Shown in pieces: positions 35,223 to 44,704 of a stretch of 64,000 nucleotides of DNA. Numbering within the stretch: the stretch's first letter is position 1; the number at the start of each line of letters is the position of its first letter. Below the pieces are notes generated by a model. The model saw only the letters and a program-made list of their open reading frames with translations, did no database searches and was not told the DNA's origin. The position numbers and the translations under genes were made by a program. The stretch is from CBDCNH01 sp965219015 (GTDB lineage Bacteria; Pseudomonadota; Alphaproteobacteria; Rhodobacterales; Rhodobacteraceae), in NCBI GenBank assembly GCA_965219015.1, contig CBDCNH010000011.1, forward strand, positions 434,001-498,000, given 5' to 3'.

Positions 35223-36070
35223 GCGTCGTCGTCCATCAGCCCCTGCGCGCGCAACTCGGCGTTGCGGCGCTTCTCGACGCGGGCGACGAGCAGGATCGAG
35301 ATCTCGTAGAGCCCGTAGATCACCGAGAACATCACCACCTGCGAGGTCACGTCGGGCGGCGTGACGATGGCGGACAGCAGCAGGATCCCGACGATGGCGT
35401 ATTTCCGGACGCTGCCGAGCCCTTCGGCCGACACGAGCCCGGCCTTGCCCATCAGCGTGAGGAGGACCGGAAGCTGGAAGCAAAGCCCGAACGCGATGAT
35501 GAACTTCGTCGTGAGGTCCATGTAGTCGGCGACGGAGCCCTGGAACGTGACACCCGCGGACGCGAGCGGCGCCACGTTGGCGCCGGGCGGCACGGGCGCG
35601 TTCGGCCCGGCGATGGTGCCGAGCTGCTGGAAGCCGAGGAAGAAGTCGAAGGCCATCGGGATGACGATGTAGAAGGCGAAGAGCGCGCCCAGCGCGAACA
35701 TCAGCGGCGATGCCAGCAGGAACGGCAGGAACGCGCCCCGCTCGTTCCGGTAGAGACCGGGCGCCACGAACCGCCACATCTGGTAGCTGATCACCGGGAA
35801 CGACAGCGCGAAGCCGCCCAGCACCGAGATGCGGATGGCGACGAAGAAGCCTTCCTGCAGCTTGATGAGGATGAGGCTGCAGCTCTGGCCGCGCGCCTCG
35901 AGCGCGTGGCAGATCGGATGCGTGAGGAAGTTGAAGATCGGGTTCCAGACGAGGAACGCCACGACCATGCAGGCAAGGAAGGCCCCGGCCGAATACATCA
36001 GCCGGGTCCGCAGCTCCGCCAGATGCTCGATCAGCGGCGCCGAGCTGTCGTCGATCTCTTCGACGCTCAT
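35219..36070 (-). CDS. tatC: Sec-independent protein translocase TatC
   Basis: 283-residue core component of the twin-arginine export pathway, which receives folded proteins with RR signal peptides. The N-terminus SAPLIEHLAELRTRLMYS carries the conserved cytoplasmic signal-peptide site (Glu and Arg), and six hydrophobic helices follow. The periplasmic loop before helix 3 (LTHPICHALEARGQSC) is shorter than average. A loop of about 35 residues rich in Pro/Gly (IAGPNAPVPPGANVAPL) interrupts the region before helix 4, as in other alphaproteobacterial TatC. It lies seven bases after tatB. Confidence 0.95.
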   Translation of the reverse strand: MSVEEIDDSSAPLIEHLAELRTRLMYSAGAFLACMVVAFLVWNPIFNFLTHPICHALEARGQSCSLILIKLQEGFFVAIRISVLGGFALSFPVISYQMWRFVAPGLYRNERGAFLPFLLASPLMFALGALFAFYIVIPMAFDFFLGFQQLGTIAGPNAPVPPGANVAPLASAGVTFQGSVADYMDLTTKFIIAFGLCFQLPVLLTLMGKAGLVSAEGLGSVRKYAIVGILLLSAIVTPPDVTSQVVMFSVIYGLYEISILLVARVEKRRNAELRAQGLMDDDA

Positions 36071-36077
36071 CGCCGCC

Positions 36078-36668
36078 TCACGGCTCGCCCGGAGGGACGG
36101 CGGCAGCGGCCTTCTTGCGGGGCCGGGCTGGCTTCTTCGGGGCCGCGTCGACCGTCGCCTCGACCTTGGCGGAGACCTTCCGGGCGGTCTTCCGAACGGC
36201 CTTCGCGGTCGGTTCCGCCGGTGGCGGGGCCGCCTCGGCCTCGAGGGCAGCCACGCGAGCCACGCGCTTGGCCTCGGCGGCCTCGCGCCGCGCCGCCTGC
36301 TCGGCCGCGAGCGCCGCGGTCGCGGGCCCCATCGGCGCGGAAGGATCGGGGGTCGGTCGGGCGGTCGGTTCGGGAGGCGTGGGCTTCTTCATCGGATCCC
36401 AGGCCTCGAAGCGCTTCGCGGCGTTCTCGATGGCGTCGAGGCCGAGGCTCTTCGTCGAGGTCGCGGCTTTCAGGTCGCGCTGGATGTCCTTCACGCCCGC
36501 TTCGTCGGCGGCGCTTTCCATCGCACGCTGGAACTCACGCGCCATGCCGCGGGCCTTTGCCGTGAAGCGGCCGAGCGTGCGGAACATCACCGGCAGATCC
36601 TTGGGGCCGACGACGATCAGTGCCACGACCGCGATGATGAAAAGCTCCGACCAGCCGATGTCAAACAT
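36078..36668 (-). CDS. tatB: Sec-independent protein translocase TatB
   Basis: 196-residue Tat receptor component. It has the short N-terminal helix FDIGWSELFIIAVVALIVVGP with the TatB-specific Glu8, the hinge GPKDLP and an amphipathic helix (FRTLGRFTAKARGMAREFQR). Then comes a long Ala/Pro/Lys-rich cytoplasmic tail that is typical of alphaproteobacterial TatB and partly disordered. It lies between tatA and tatC. Confidence 0.93.
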   Translation of the reverse strand: MFDIGWSELFIIAVVALIVVGPKDLPVMFRTLGRFTAKARGMAREFQRAMESAADEAGVKDIQRDLKAATSTKSLGLDAIENAAKRFEAWDPMKKPTPPEPTARPTPDPSAPMGPATAALAAEQAARREAAEAKRVARVAALEAEAAPPPAEPTAKAVRKTARKVSAKVEATVDAAPKKPARPRKKAAAAVPPGEP

Positions 36669-36704
36669 GGTATCTCCGCCGGACGAAGGCCCGCTTCGCC
36701 CGCG

Positions 36705-36974
36705 TCAGCTCCGGTCGCGTTCGGGCGTGGCCGCATGCGGCGGGAGCGGATGCACCGTGCCCGGGCGCGCGCCCACGGGCTCCGGCGTCACGTCCTTGGC
36801 AGCGTCGTAGTTCGCGGCCTCGATCTCGTCCGATCCGTCCTTGATGCCCTTCTTGAACGACGTGATGCCCTTGCCGACTTCGCCCATCAGCGAGGAGATC
36901 TTGCCGCGCCCGAAAAGCACGAGCACCACGACCGCGATGAGCAGGAGCCCCGGCAGGCCGATGTTGTTGAGCAT
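36705..36974 (-). CDS. tatA: Sec-independent protein translocase TatA
   Basis: 89-residue pore-forming Tat component: one N-terminal membrane helix (IGLPGLLLIAVVVLVLFG), the conserved FGRGKISSLMGEVGKGI hinge and amphipathic helix, and a polar tail. It is the first gene of the tatA-tatB-tatC-ATPase operon. The ribosome-binding site GGAGGACACC precedes ATG 36974. The 90-bp spacer on its upstream side contains a candidate terminator of the preceding ABC ATPase gene. Confidence 0.94.
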   Translation of the reverse strand: MLNNIGLPGLLLIAVVVLVLFGRGKISSLMGEVGKGITSFKKGIKDGSDEIEAANYDAAKDVTPEPVGARPGTVHPLPPHAATPERDRS

Positions 36975-37037
36975 GGTGTCCTCCGCCTGTGAGCAGTTAC
37001 ATTTATGACCTCGGACGCGGAGTTCAAAGCCCCAAAC

Positions 37038-37062
37038 GCCGCGGCGCGCGATAATCCGCGGC
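37038..37062 (-). terminator. Candidate terminator hairpin after the ABC ATPase gene
   Basis: Seven-base inverted repeat GCCGCGG/CCGCGGC with an 11-base loop, directly after the ATPase stop on the minus strand, followed by GTTTGGGGCTTTG. The stem is strong but the T-run is interrupted, so it may be weak or not a terminator at all. Confidence 0.4.
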
Positions 37063-37066
37063 CGTC

Positions 37067-38146
<1,080 letters not shown>

Positions 38147-38215
38147 GGGGAAAACCCGATCAAATGCGTCAGGTTTCCGGGGGTAGCAGCCGCGCCGGCG
38201 GGAGGCAAGCCGCGC

Positions 38216-38995
38216 TCAGATCGTGGCGTTCGTGGCGCCGCCGTCGAGAAGGATGTTCTGCCCGACGATGAAGCCCGCATGGACCGAGCAGAGGAACGCG
38301 CACATCGCGCCGAAATCCTCCGCGGTGCCGTAGCGGCGGGCGGGGATGGTGGCGATGCGGCGATCGCGGGCCGCGTCGATGCCGATGCCGTCGTCCTTGG
38401 CGACGCGGGCGTCGAGCGCTTCGGCGCGCGCGGTCGCGTGGATGCCGGGCAGGAGGTTGTTGATCGTGACGCCGTGCGGCGCGACCTGGCGCGCCGTGCC
38501 CGCGACGTAGCCGGTGAGCCCGGTGCGCGCGGCGTTGGAGAGCCCGAGCGCGGGGATCGGCGCCTTCACGGACTGCGAGGTGATGTTGACGACGCGGCCC
38601 CAGCCGCGGTCGATCATGCCGGGCAGGAGCGCCGTCATCAGCAGGATGGGCGCCAGCATGTTGGCGTCGAGCGCTGCGATGAAGTCGTCGCGGCCCCAGT
38701 CGGACCAGAGCCCCGGCGGCGGCCCGCCCGCGTTGGTGACGAGGATGTCGACGGGGCCTGCGGCGTCGAGCACCGCGGCGCGGCCGGGCTCGGTCGTGAC
38801 GTCGGCGGCCACGGTGCGGACCTCGACGCCGGCGGCCTCGCGGATCGCCGCCGCCGCCGCCTCGAGCGGCCCCGGCCCGCGGGCGTTGAGCACGATGTCG
38901 ACGCCCGCCGCGGCGAGCGCCTCGGCGCAGCCCCGCCCGAGCCCCTTCGAGCCCGCGCAAACGAGCGCCCGGCGTCCGCGTATCCCGAGATCCAT
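38216..38995 (-). CDS. SDR-family protein with altered catalytic residues
   Basis: 259-residue short-chain dehydrogenase-like protein. The cofactor motif is CAGSKGLG (13-20), close to the usual TGxxxGxG, and NAG is present (88-90). Ser140 is in place, but the positions of the catalytic Tyr and Lys read Ser153 and Arg157 (LSNAAR), so the usual YxxxK is lost. A subgroup of so-called 3-oxoacyl-ACP reductases shows this change. It may bind NAD(P) without classical reductase chemistry. It is transcribed toward the ABC ATPase, which begins about 70 bp after it in the same frame. Confidence 0.85.
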   Translation of the reverse strand: MDLGIRGRRALVCAGSKGLGRGCAEALAAAGVDIVLNARGPGPLEAAAAAIREAAGVEVRTVAADVTTEPGRAAVLDAAGPVDILVTNAGGPPPGLWSDWGRDDFIAALDANMLAPILLMTALLPGMIDRGWGRVVNITSQSVKAPIPALGLSNAARTGLTGYVAGTARQVAPHGVTINNLLPGIHATARAEALDARVAKDDGIGIDAARDRRIATIPARRYGTAEDFGAMCAFLCSVHAGFIVGQNILLDGGATNATI

Positions 38996-39080
38996 CCGCC
39001 GTCCCTCCCTGCTTCCTCCCGCTAGCAGAGCTTCGGGCGGGAGGGCAACGGGGTGGGCAGGAGGCGCCGGCGGTGCTGCG

Positions 39081-39647
39081 TCAGCGCTCGCCGATGAAGA
39101 CGCCGCTCGTCAGGTGCAGCAGCTCTTGATCCCGGCCGATCAGGCCGTGGAACAGTCCGGCCACGCTGTCCGCCGACGGACCGAGAAAACCACCCTCCGC
39201 CTTGGCTCGGACGGCGATGCGGGTGCCGTCCGACGTCAGGGTGCCGTGGATGCCCGTCTTGAAGCCGGTGCCGACGATCGGCGCGCCGTCGATCGCGAGC
39301 GCGCCCTGGACGTCCGCGCCGCTTTCCGCGGCGAAGTTGTCGATCCTACCGCCCACCCGCTTCGTGCCGAAGTTCGCGGTGAGGCTGAGATCGCCGATGT
39401 AGCTGTCCGCGTTCACGCCGTCCTTGTCCTGAACGAACCCGGCCGTGCCGCGGTAGCGCGCCGATCCCGTGGTTGGAAGCTCGCCCGGCCGCGTGTCCTT
39501 CATGCCTCGGAGCCGTTCGGCCTCGGCCTGCAGCACCTCGACCTTCTCGTCGAACGCGGACCGGGTGACGGCCCCGCCACCGCCGCCGCCGCAGCCACCG
39601 AGCGTGAGCGCCACGCAGGCCGAGGCCAGCATCTTCTTCGCGTTCAT
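39081..39647 (-). CDS. TbpB-like surface lipoprotein (paralog 1 of 3)
   Basis: 188-residue lipoprotein. The lipobox is LGGC (Cys19), followed by six glycines. The C-terminal 130 residues look like an eight-stranded beta-barrel of the transferrin-binding-protein type (SARYRGTAGF, YIGDLSLTANFGTKRVGG, GFKTGIHGTLTSDG, VAGLFHGLIG). Members of this fold bind iron proteins, haemoglobin or complement factors at the cell surface and depend on Slam export; no Slam gene is in the window. It is the downstream copy of a three-gene tandem array on the minus strand. Confidence 0.82.
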   Translation of the reverse strand: MNAKKMLASACVALTLGGCGGGGGGAVTRSAFDEKVEVLQAEAERLRGMKDTRPGELPTTGSARYRGTAGFVQDKDGVNADSYIGDLSLTANFGTKRVGGRIDNFAAESGADVQGALAIDGAPIVGTGFKTGIHGTLTSDGTRIAVRAKAEGGFLGPSADSVAGLFHGLIGRDQELLHLTSGVFIGER

Positions 39648-39664
39648 ATGAGATCCCCAGAAAA

Positions 39665-40246
39665 TCAGCGATAGCCGACGAAAATGCCGTCGGTGACCGG
39701 CAAGGCCACGCCGCCACGGGTACCGGTGCCTTCGTAGAGGCCGAACACGCCCTGAGCGGATGGACCGCCGAAGCCGCCCTGCACGTCGGCAGCGATGCGG
39801 ACGGGCGTGCCGTTCGAGGTCAGGTTGCCGCGCAGCGTCGTGTTGAAGCCGTTGCCGACGATCGGGGCCTTGTCGATCGTGAGCGCGCCGCGGATGTCGG
39901 CGCCGCTCTCGGCGTCGAAGTTCCGCAACTGGCCGGAGATGCGCGACTGCCCGAAATAGGCCGCGAGGCTGAGATCGCCGATGTAGCGATCCTCGAAGGC
40001 ACCGCCCTTGTCGAGCACCAGCCCGCCGGTGCCGCGGTATCTGGCGCTGCCGGAGGTCGGCATCTCGCCGACCGGGGTGTCGGCGAGGCCCTGCGCCCGG
40101 TCGATGCCTGCGAGGAGCCTGTCAGCGTGGACCCGGTAGGGGCTCTGCGTGACCTCGGGCCCGGGACCGCCATTACCGCCACCGCCGCCACAGCCGGCGA
40201 GACCCAGCAGGCCGACGACGGCCAAACAAACTCTTGCACTCTTCAC
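39665..40246 (-). CDS. TbpB-like surface lipoprotein (paralog 2 of 3)
   Basis: 193-residue lipoprotein, paralog of both neighbours. The lipobox is LAGC followed by GGGGGNGG. The barrel part shares GSARYRGTGG, YIGDLSLAAYFG, ESGADIRGALTIDKAPIVG and a final FVGYR with paralog 1. GTG 40246 is chosen because GGGAGA lies at ideal distance; an ATG 18 bases earlier lacks one. The gap to paralog 1 is 17 bp, so these two are cotranscribed. The ligand is unknown. Confidence 0.82.
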   Translation of the reverse strand: MKSARVCLAVVGLLGLAGCGGGGGNGGPGPEVTQSPYRVHADRLLAGIDRAQGLADTPVGEMPTSGSARYRGTGGLVLDKGGAFEDRYIGDLSLAAYFGQSRISGQLRNFDAESGADIRGALTIDKAPIVGNGFNTTLRGNLTSNGTPVRIAADVQGGFGGPSAQGVFGLYEGTGTRGGVALPVTDGIFVGYR

Positions 40247-40536
40247 GCCGCGTCTCCCTGCCAATCCGGGCCCGAGTCGGGCACGTCATCACCATTACGC
40301 GATCGGCAAGATTTGGCCTACGATATTTTACCCATCGCCGCCGAGGCGGAGACTGCGTGGCACGCGCAGCACAGCATTAAGAAGAAGGGAAGTGACGCCG
40401 CGGTGAACACAGGCACTCGACCTAACGCACTGGTCACGACACGCCCCGCGGCGACGCCTCTGGTTAACCTGTCGGCGGATTATTGCCTAGCTGATTCGCG
40501 CTGGTGGAGCCGCGATGTTGCGGTGCGGCAACGGCT

Positions 40537-41106
40537 TCAGCGCTCGCCGGAGAACGAGCCGCTGTCGATCGGCAAGAGGAGGCCGTCGCGGGCGATGCTA
40601 CCGGTGAGCGTGCCTGCGACGCCCTCGTAGAAGCGGCCGAAGAAGGCGCCATCGACATCGCCGTCCACCGAGGCGGGGCTGCCGTTCACCCGCAGCGCGC
40701 CGCCGAAGCGCGGCTGGAACGTCGTGCCGATGATCGGCGCGCCGCCGATGGCGAGGCTGCCCGTCACGCTGGCGCCGCTCCGCGCCGAAAAGTTGTCGAT
40801 CTGCCCGTTGACGCGCGCGGTGCCGAAATTGGCGCGCAGGCTGAGGTCGCCGAGGTAGGCGTCCTCGGCGGGCCCGTCCTGGTTCACCACGAAGCCGGCG
40901 TAGCCCGCGTAGGTCGCGGCGCCGGCGACGGGCAGGTCCGAGACGCGCGTGTCGGGGCGGCTCAGCACGCGGTCGAGCTGGTCGTTGCGGAACTGGTTGC
41001 GGGTCGCGAAGCCCGAGCCGATCGACCCGCCGCCGCCGCCTCCGCCGCACCCTGCAAGCGCCGCCAGCCCTCCCACACATGCGAGCGCCATCGACCATCG
41101 TGCCAT
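40537..41106 (-). CDS. TbpB-like surface lipoprotein (paralog 3 of 3)
   Basis: 189-residue lipoprotein, the most divergent of the three. The lipobox is LAGC followed by GGGGGGG. Shared barrel blocks are AATYAGYAGF, YLGDLSLRANFGTARVNG, SGASVTGSLAIGGAPIIG and FYEGVAGTLTG. ATG 41106 is preferred over 41112 because GGAGG then sits seven bases upstream. A 290-bp AT-richer spacer separates it from paralog 2, which likely has its own promoter there. Confidence 0.82.
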   Translation of the reverse strand: MARWSMALACVGGLAALAGCGGGGGGGSIGSGFATRNQFRNDQLDRVLSRPDTRVSDLPVAGAATYAGYAGFVVNQDGPAEDAYLGDLSLRANFGTARVNGQIDNFSARSGASVTGSLAIGGAPIIGTTFQPRFGGALRVNGSPASVDGDVDGAFFGRFYEGVAGTLTGSIARDGLLLPIDSGSFSGER

Positions 41107-41162
41107 CTGCATCCCTCCCGGATTTTACCGGATGCTATGGCCCGCGCCGGCCCGCGTAAAGG

Positions 41163-41525
41163 CTAGTGATCGTAGAAGAACTCTTCCCGGACGATCTTGC
41201 CGCCCGACGTGTGGTAGACGGCGACCTCGCGCATCTTGTTGCGCTTGCCGCCGATGGTCACGTCCATGTCGAAGATGACCGCGAAGGCGTCGTCGGCATT
41301 CGGGAACGGGCCCTCGGCGCTGGCGCTGTGGACCTCGGCGTTGTCGCGCCACCAGGCGTGCTTGCCGTGGATGCCCTCGAGGCCCGTCGTGGTCCGGTCA
41401 ACGCCCGGCGGCCCGCCCGCCTCCACCGACACGGCGTCGGGCGCGTAGAGCCTGTCGAGGTTCTCCTCGGCGCGCCCTTCGCGGATGCCCGCCATCAGAT
41501 CCTTCGCAATCGCATCGCGGTCCAT
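41163..41525 (-). CDS. SnoaL/NTF2-like domain protein
   Basis: 120-residue single-domain protein of the SnoaL-like NTF2 fold (AIAKDLMAGIREGRAEENLD, LYAPDAVSVEAG, VHSASAEGPFPNADDAFAV). Such proteins act as small isomerases, hydrolases or ligand binders, and no specific reaction can be read. ATG 41525 has AGGGAGA upstream. It is divergent from prfC with about 90 bp between the starts. Confidence 0.82.
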   Translation of the reverse strand: MDRDAIAKDLMAGIREGRAEENLDRLYAPDAVSVEAGGPPGVDRTTTGLEGIHGKHAWWRDNAEVHSASAEGPFPNADDAFAVIFDMDVTIGGKRNKMREVAVYHTSGGKIVREEFFYDH

Positions 41526-41615
41526 CTCGTTCTCCCTGGCCTTTGCCGCGAGACTACGCCCCGGACGGGAACCCGGCAATCGGCGTCCCTTCCGCGTGGG
41601 CGGAAGGCTGCGTAT

Positions 41616-43223
41616 ATGGGCGCCATGACCAGCAACCGCCCCACCCTGCCGCCCGAGATCGCGCGGCGGCGCACCTTCGCCATCATCTCGCACCCCGACG
41701 CGGGGAAAACGACGCTGACGGAGAAGTTCCTCCTCTTCGGCGGCGCCATCCAGATGGCGGGGCAGGTGCGCGCCAAGGGCGAGGCGCGGCGCACGCGGTC
41801 GGACTTCATGGCGCTCGAGAAGGAGCGCGGCATCTCGGTCTCGGCCTCGGCGATGTCGTTCGACTACGCGGCCTGGCGCTTCAATCTCGTGGACACGCCG
41901 GGGCACTCGGACTTCTCCGAGGACACCTACCGCACGCTGACGGCGGTCGATGCCGCGATCATGGTCATCGACGGCGCGAAGGGCGTGGAGAGCCAGACGC
42001 GGAAACTCTTCGAGGTGTGCCGGCTGCGCGACCTGCCGATCCTGACGTTCTGCAACAAGATGGACCGCGAGAGCCGCGACACCTTCGAGATCATCGACGA
42101 GATCCAGGAGAACCTCGCCATCGACGTGACGCCCGCGTCCTGGCCGATCGGCACCGGGCGCGACTTCATCGGCTGCTACGACCTGCTGCACGACCGGCTC
42201 GAGCTGATGGACCGCGCCGACCGCAACCGGGTGGCGGAGACGGTGCGGCTCGCGGGGCTCGACGACCCGCGCCTCGCCGCGCACGTGCCGGCGGACCTGC
42301 TGGCCACGCTGCGCGAGGAGCTCGAGATGGTGCGCGGGCTCCTGCCGGCGTTCGACCGCACGGCGTTCCTCGACGGGACGATGACGCCGATCTGGTTCGG
42401 CTCGGCGATCAACTCGTTCGGCGTGCGCGAGCTGATGGAGGGCATCGGCGCCTACGGGCCCGAGCCGCAGGTGCAGCGCGCCGAGAGCCGCGGCGTGGCA
42501 CCCGAGGAGCCGGAGGTCACGGGCTTCGTGTTCAAGGTGCAGGCCAACATGGACCCGCGGCACCGCGACCGGGTGGCCTTCGTGCGCCTCGCCTCGGGGC
42601 ATTTCGAGCGCGGCATGAAGCTCGCGCATGTCCGCACGGCCAAGCCGATGACGATCGCGGCGCCGGTGCTCTTCCTCGCCGCCGACCGCGCGCTCGCCGA
42701 GGAGGCCTGGGCCGGCGACATCATCGGCATCCCGAACCACGGCCAGCTCCGCATCGGCGACGCGCTGACCGAAGGCGAGGCGCTCCGGTTCACCGGCATC
42801 CCCTCGTTCGCGCCGGAGCTCCTGCAGACCGTGCGCGCGATGGACCCGCTGAAGGCCAAGCACCTCGACAAGGCGCTGATGCAGTTCGCCGAGGAGGGCG
42901 CCGCGAAGGTGTTCCGCCCGATGATCGGCTCGGGCTTCATCGTGGGCGTGGTGGGGCCGCTGCAGTTCGACGTGCTGGCGAGCCGGATCGAGGGGGAATA
43001 CTCGCTCCCCGTCCGCTTCGAGCCGTCGGCCTTCACCTCGGCGCGCTGGGTGTCGGGGCCGAAGCCCGCGATGGAGAAGTTCGTGAACGTCAACAAGGGC
43101 CACATCGCGTCCGACAGCGACGGCGACACGGTCTACCTCACGCGGCTGCAGTGGGACATCGACCGCATCGCACGCGATCATCCGGACCTCGCGCTGACGG
43201 CGACGAAGACGATGATGGCATGA
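41616..43223 (+). CDS. prfC: Peptide chain release factor 3
   Basis: 535-residue translational GTPase that recycles RF1/RF2 after termination. G1 is SHPDAGKTTLTEK, G2/switch I includes RGISVSASAM, G3 is DTPGHSDF and G4 NKMDRE. Domains II and III follow with GSGFIVGVVGPLQFDVL, diagnostic for RF3. ATG 41616 (GGAAGG at eight bases) is preferred over ATG 41625. Downstream the sequence enters a patch of decayed genes on both strands. Confidence 0.96.
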   Translation: MGAMTSNRPTLPPEIARRRTFAIISHPDAGKTTLTEKFLLFGGAIQMAGQVRAKGEARRTRSDFMALEKERGISVSASAMSFDYAAWRFNLVDTPGHSDFSEDTYRTLTAVDAAIMVIDGAKGVESQTRKLFEVCRLRDLPILTFCNKMDRESRDTFEIIDEIQENLAIDVTPASWPIGTGRDFIGCYDLLHDRLELMDRADRNRVAETVRLAGLDDPRLAAHVPADLLATLREELEMVRGLLPAFDRTAFLDGTMTPIWFGSAINSFGVRELMEGIGAYGPEPQVQRAESRGVAPEEPEVTGFVFKVQANMDPRHRDRVAFVRLASGHFERGMKLAHVRTAKPMTIAAPVLFLAADRALAEEAWAGDIIGIPNHGQLRIGDALTEGEALRFTGIPSFAPELLQTVRAMDPLKAKHLDKALMQFAEEGAAKVFRPMIGSGFIVGVVGPLQFDVLASRIEGEYSLPVRFEPSAFTSARWVSGPKPAMEKFVNVNKGHIASDSDGDTVYLTRLQWDIDRIARDHPDLALTATKTMMA

Positions 43224-43251
43224 GGGTGGCCACCCGGCAGGGGCTTTCGGG

Positions 43252-43400
43252 ACGGACCGGGCGGCGCGCGCCGAACCCCGCGGCGGCGCTGACGAGGAGG
43301 ACGCCGCCGGCGGGCAGCGGCACCGCCTCCGTACCGTCGCAGCTGCCGATGTCGGCGCTGACGCAGGTGGACGCGACCACGATGACCGGCGGCGAGCGGC
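43252..43400 (-). pseudogene. Orphan VPLPA-CTERM tail (gene remnant)
   Basis: A minus-strand segment reads CDGTEAVPLPAGGVLLVSAA and then GFGARR, that is a complete VPLPA sorting signal with helix and basic end, but nothing resembling a secreted domain or signal peptide lies upstream. After the arginines the frame continues into antisense prfC instead of stopping. It looks like the surviving end of a deleted surface-protein gene. Limits are approximate. Confidence 0.5.
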
Positions 43401-43454
43401 GACGTCGGGGCCAGGGCCCACGGTCGCGTCGCGGCTGCCGGCCGGACGTCGGCA

Positions 43455-44144
43455 TCCTGCCGTTCGCTCTGATAGGTGTACCCCCGCAGCAGGCTTTCGC
43501 GCCGCGGCCGGAAGCTCTCGCCGACACGGTGCGCCTCCAGCATCCGCTCCGGCCGGACGAAGCGGACGCCCTGCCGCACGGGCGCACCACGCAAGCACCG
43601 AGAGCGTATGGTCGGCGAAGGCCAGGCGCCAGATCGCGCGCTCGGTGACGACATGGCCCCGGTCGGCGTCGCGGATGGCGAGCGCCTCCTCGCGCCATGA
43701 GGCGGCCCGGACCCTGCCGAGGTCGGGCGCGGGTCCGGAGCGGGGGCCCGTAGCGCGGGTCCGGGCGGTAAACGAGGGAGACGGCGTGCCGGAGCCGTCG
43801 CTCGCCCTCGTCCGGCAGGGTGCCCCCACCTTGGCCCGTACGAAGGCCGCCGCCCTCGCCAGCGCCGGGTCGCCCATGCGGCGCACCTCGGCGCGGCCGA
43901 GGACCAGGGCCTCGATCTCGATGCGGTCAAAGGTCTGCGGCGAGAGAGCCGGACCCTCGATCAGCCGACAGCCGCAGCCTCTCTCGCCGTCGATGCGCGC
44001 CCCGGCCGCGCGCAAGGCGTCCACGTCGCGGTAGAGCGAGCGCAGCGACGCGCCGGTCTCCGCCGCCAGACGTGCGGCGGTGAGCGGAGGCACCTTGACG
44101 CGCATGGCCCGCAGAACGCGCAGAAGGCAACCTGAGCGGGCTAT
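43455..44144 (-). pseudogene. WYL/YafY-type transcriptional regulator pseudogene
   Basis: The N-terminal helix-turn-helix is intact in one frame (TAARLAAETGASLRSLYRDV, then ALVLGRAEVRRMGDPALARA). The WYL-domain parts then appear in shifting frames: WREEALAIRDADRGHVVTER and WRLAFADHTLSVLAWC in the first frame, and RFVRPERMLEAHRVGESFRP followed by RRESLLRGY in another. The expected start Met-Ala-Arg-Ser reads ATA GCC CGC TCA (44144 downward), so the initiator is lost too. At least two frameshifts are required. The divergent neighbour is also broken. The end is approximate. Confidence 0.85.
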
Positions 44145-44232
44145 CGGGTCCGGGGCGGCGTGTCGGCACCTGCCGGAAACCGGCAGGTGGGCGGCGACAG
44201 GACAAGCCCATCCGCGGCGCGCGGAACCCCCC

Positions 44233-44626
44233 ATGACGATCGCCACGACCACGCATCCCAACCTCCGCGGCGACGCCCGCGCCTCGCTTGCCTACTTCGG
44301 GGCGGCGTTCGGCGGCGGCATGGTGCCGTTCGGGATCCGGCCGAGGCCGGCCAGGCCATGTGGTGTCGTGTGGAGACCGCGGGCGGCTTCCGCGTCACGG
44401 CCTACGACGTGCCCGGACGAATGGCCTGGGATACCCGAGGAGAATGCGTTCTTCGTCTCGGTGCGCGGCACGGACGCCGACGAGATCGCCGGGCTTTGGG
44501 AGAGCGTGTCGGAAGGCGACACAGGCGCGCGCGCCTGCAGGATAAGCGCCGCTCCACGGGATGCCGAGGAACCGGTTCGGCGTCATCTCGGTGCTCGACG
44601 TAGCGGCGGCCTCCCCTGCCGCGTGA
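44233..44626 (+). pseudogene. VOC-family (PhnB-like) protein pseudogene
   Basis: A PhnB/glyoxalase-like protein of about 130 residues is spread over three frames: MTIATTTHPNLRGDARASLA then YFGAAFGGGMV in the first, GFRVTAYDVPGRMAWDTRGE in the second, and ENAFFVSVRGTDADEIAGLW in the first again. Finally PLHGMPRNRFGVISVLDVAA and a TGA at 44624 occur in the third. At least three frameshifts are needed. Start ATG and stop survive. It lies 88 bp from the WYL regulator start, divergently, an arrangement typical of a regulator and its target. Confidence 0.85.
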
Positions 44627-44704
44627 TCGAGCCAGGAAGGGCCGCCGGACCGCGGCCCTAAAGCGAGCGCACGACCAGCATCGAAGCCGGTCGCCGCGCT
44701 CTGG

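Noticed and set aside
39081..41106. A complete iron- or haem-uptake locus around the TbpB-like lipoproteins.
   Set aside because: No TonB-dependent receptor, Slam exporter, ABC importer or Fur-like box was seen within several kilobases; only the lipoproteins are supported.
41163..44261. A single minus-strand frame of about 1030 codons covering the SnoaL-like gene, antisense prfC and the WYL remnant.
   Set aside because: Only its two ends match real proteins; the middle is the mirror of prfC. The ends are annotated separately.
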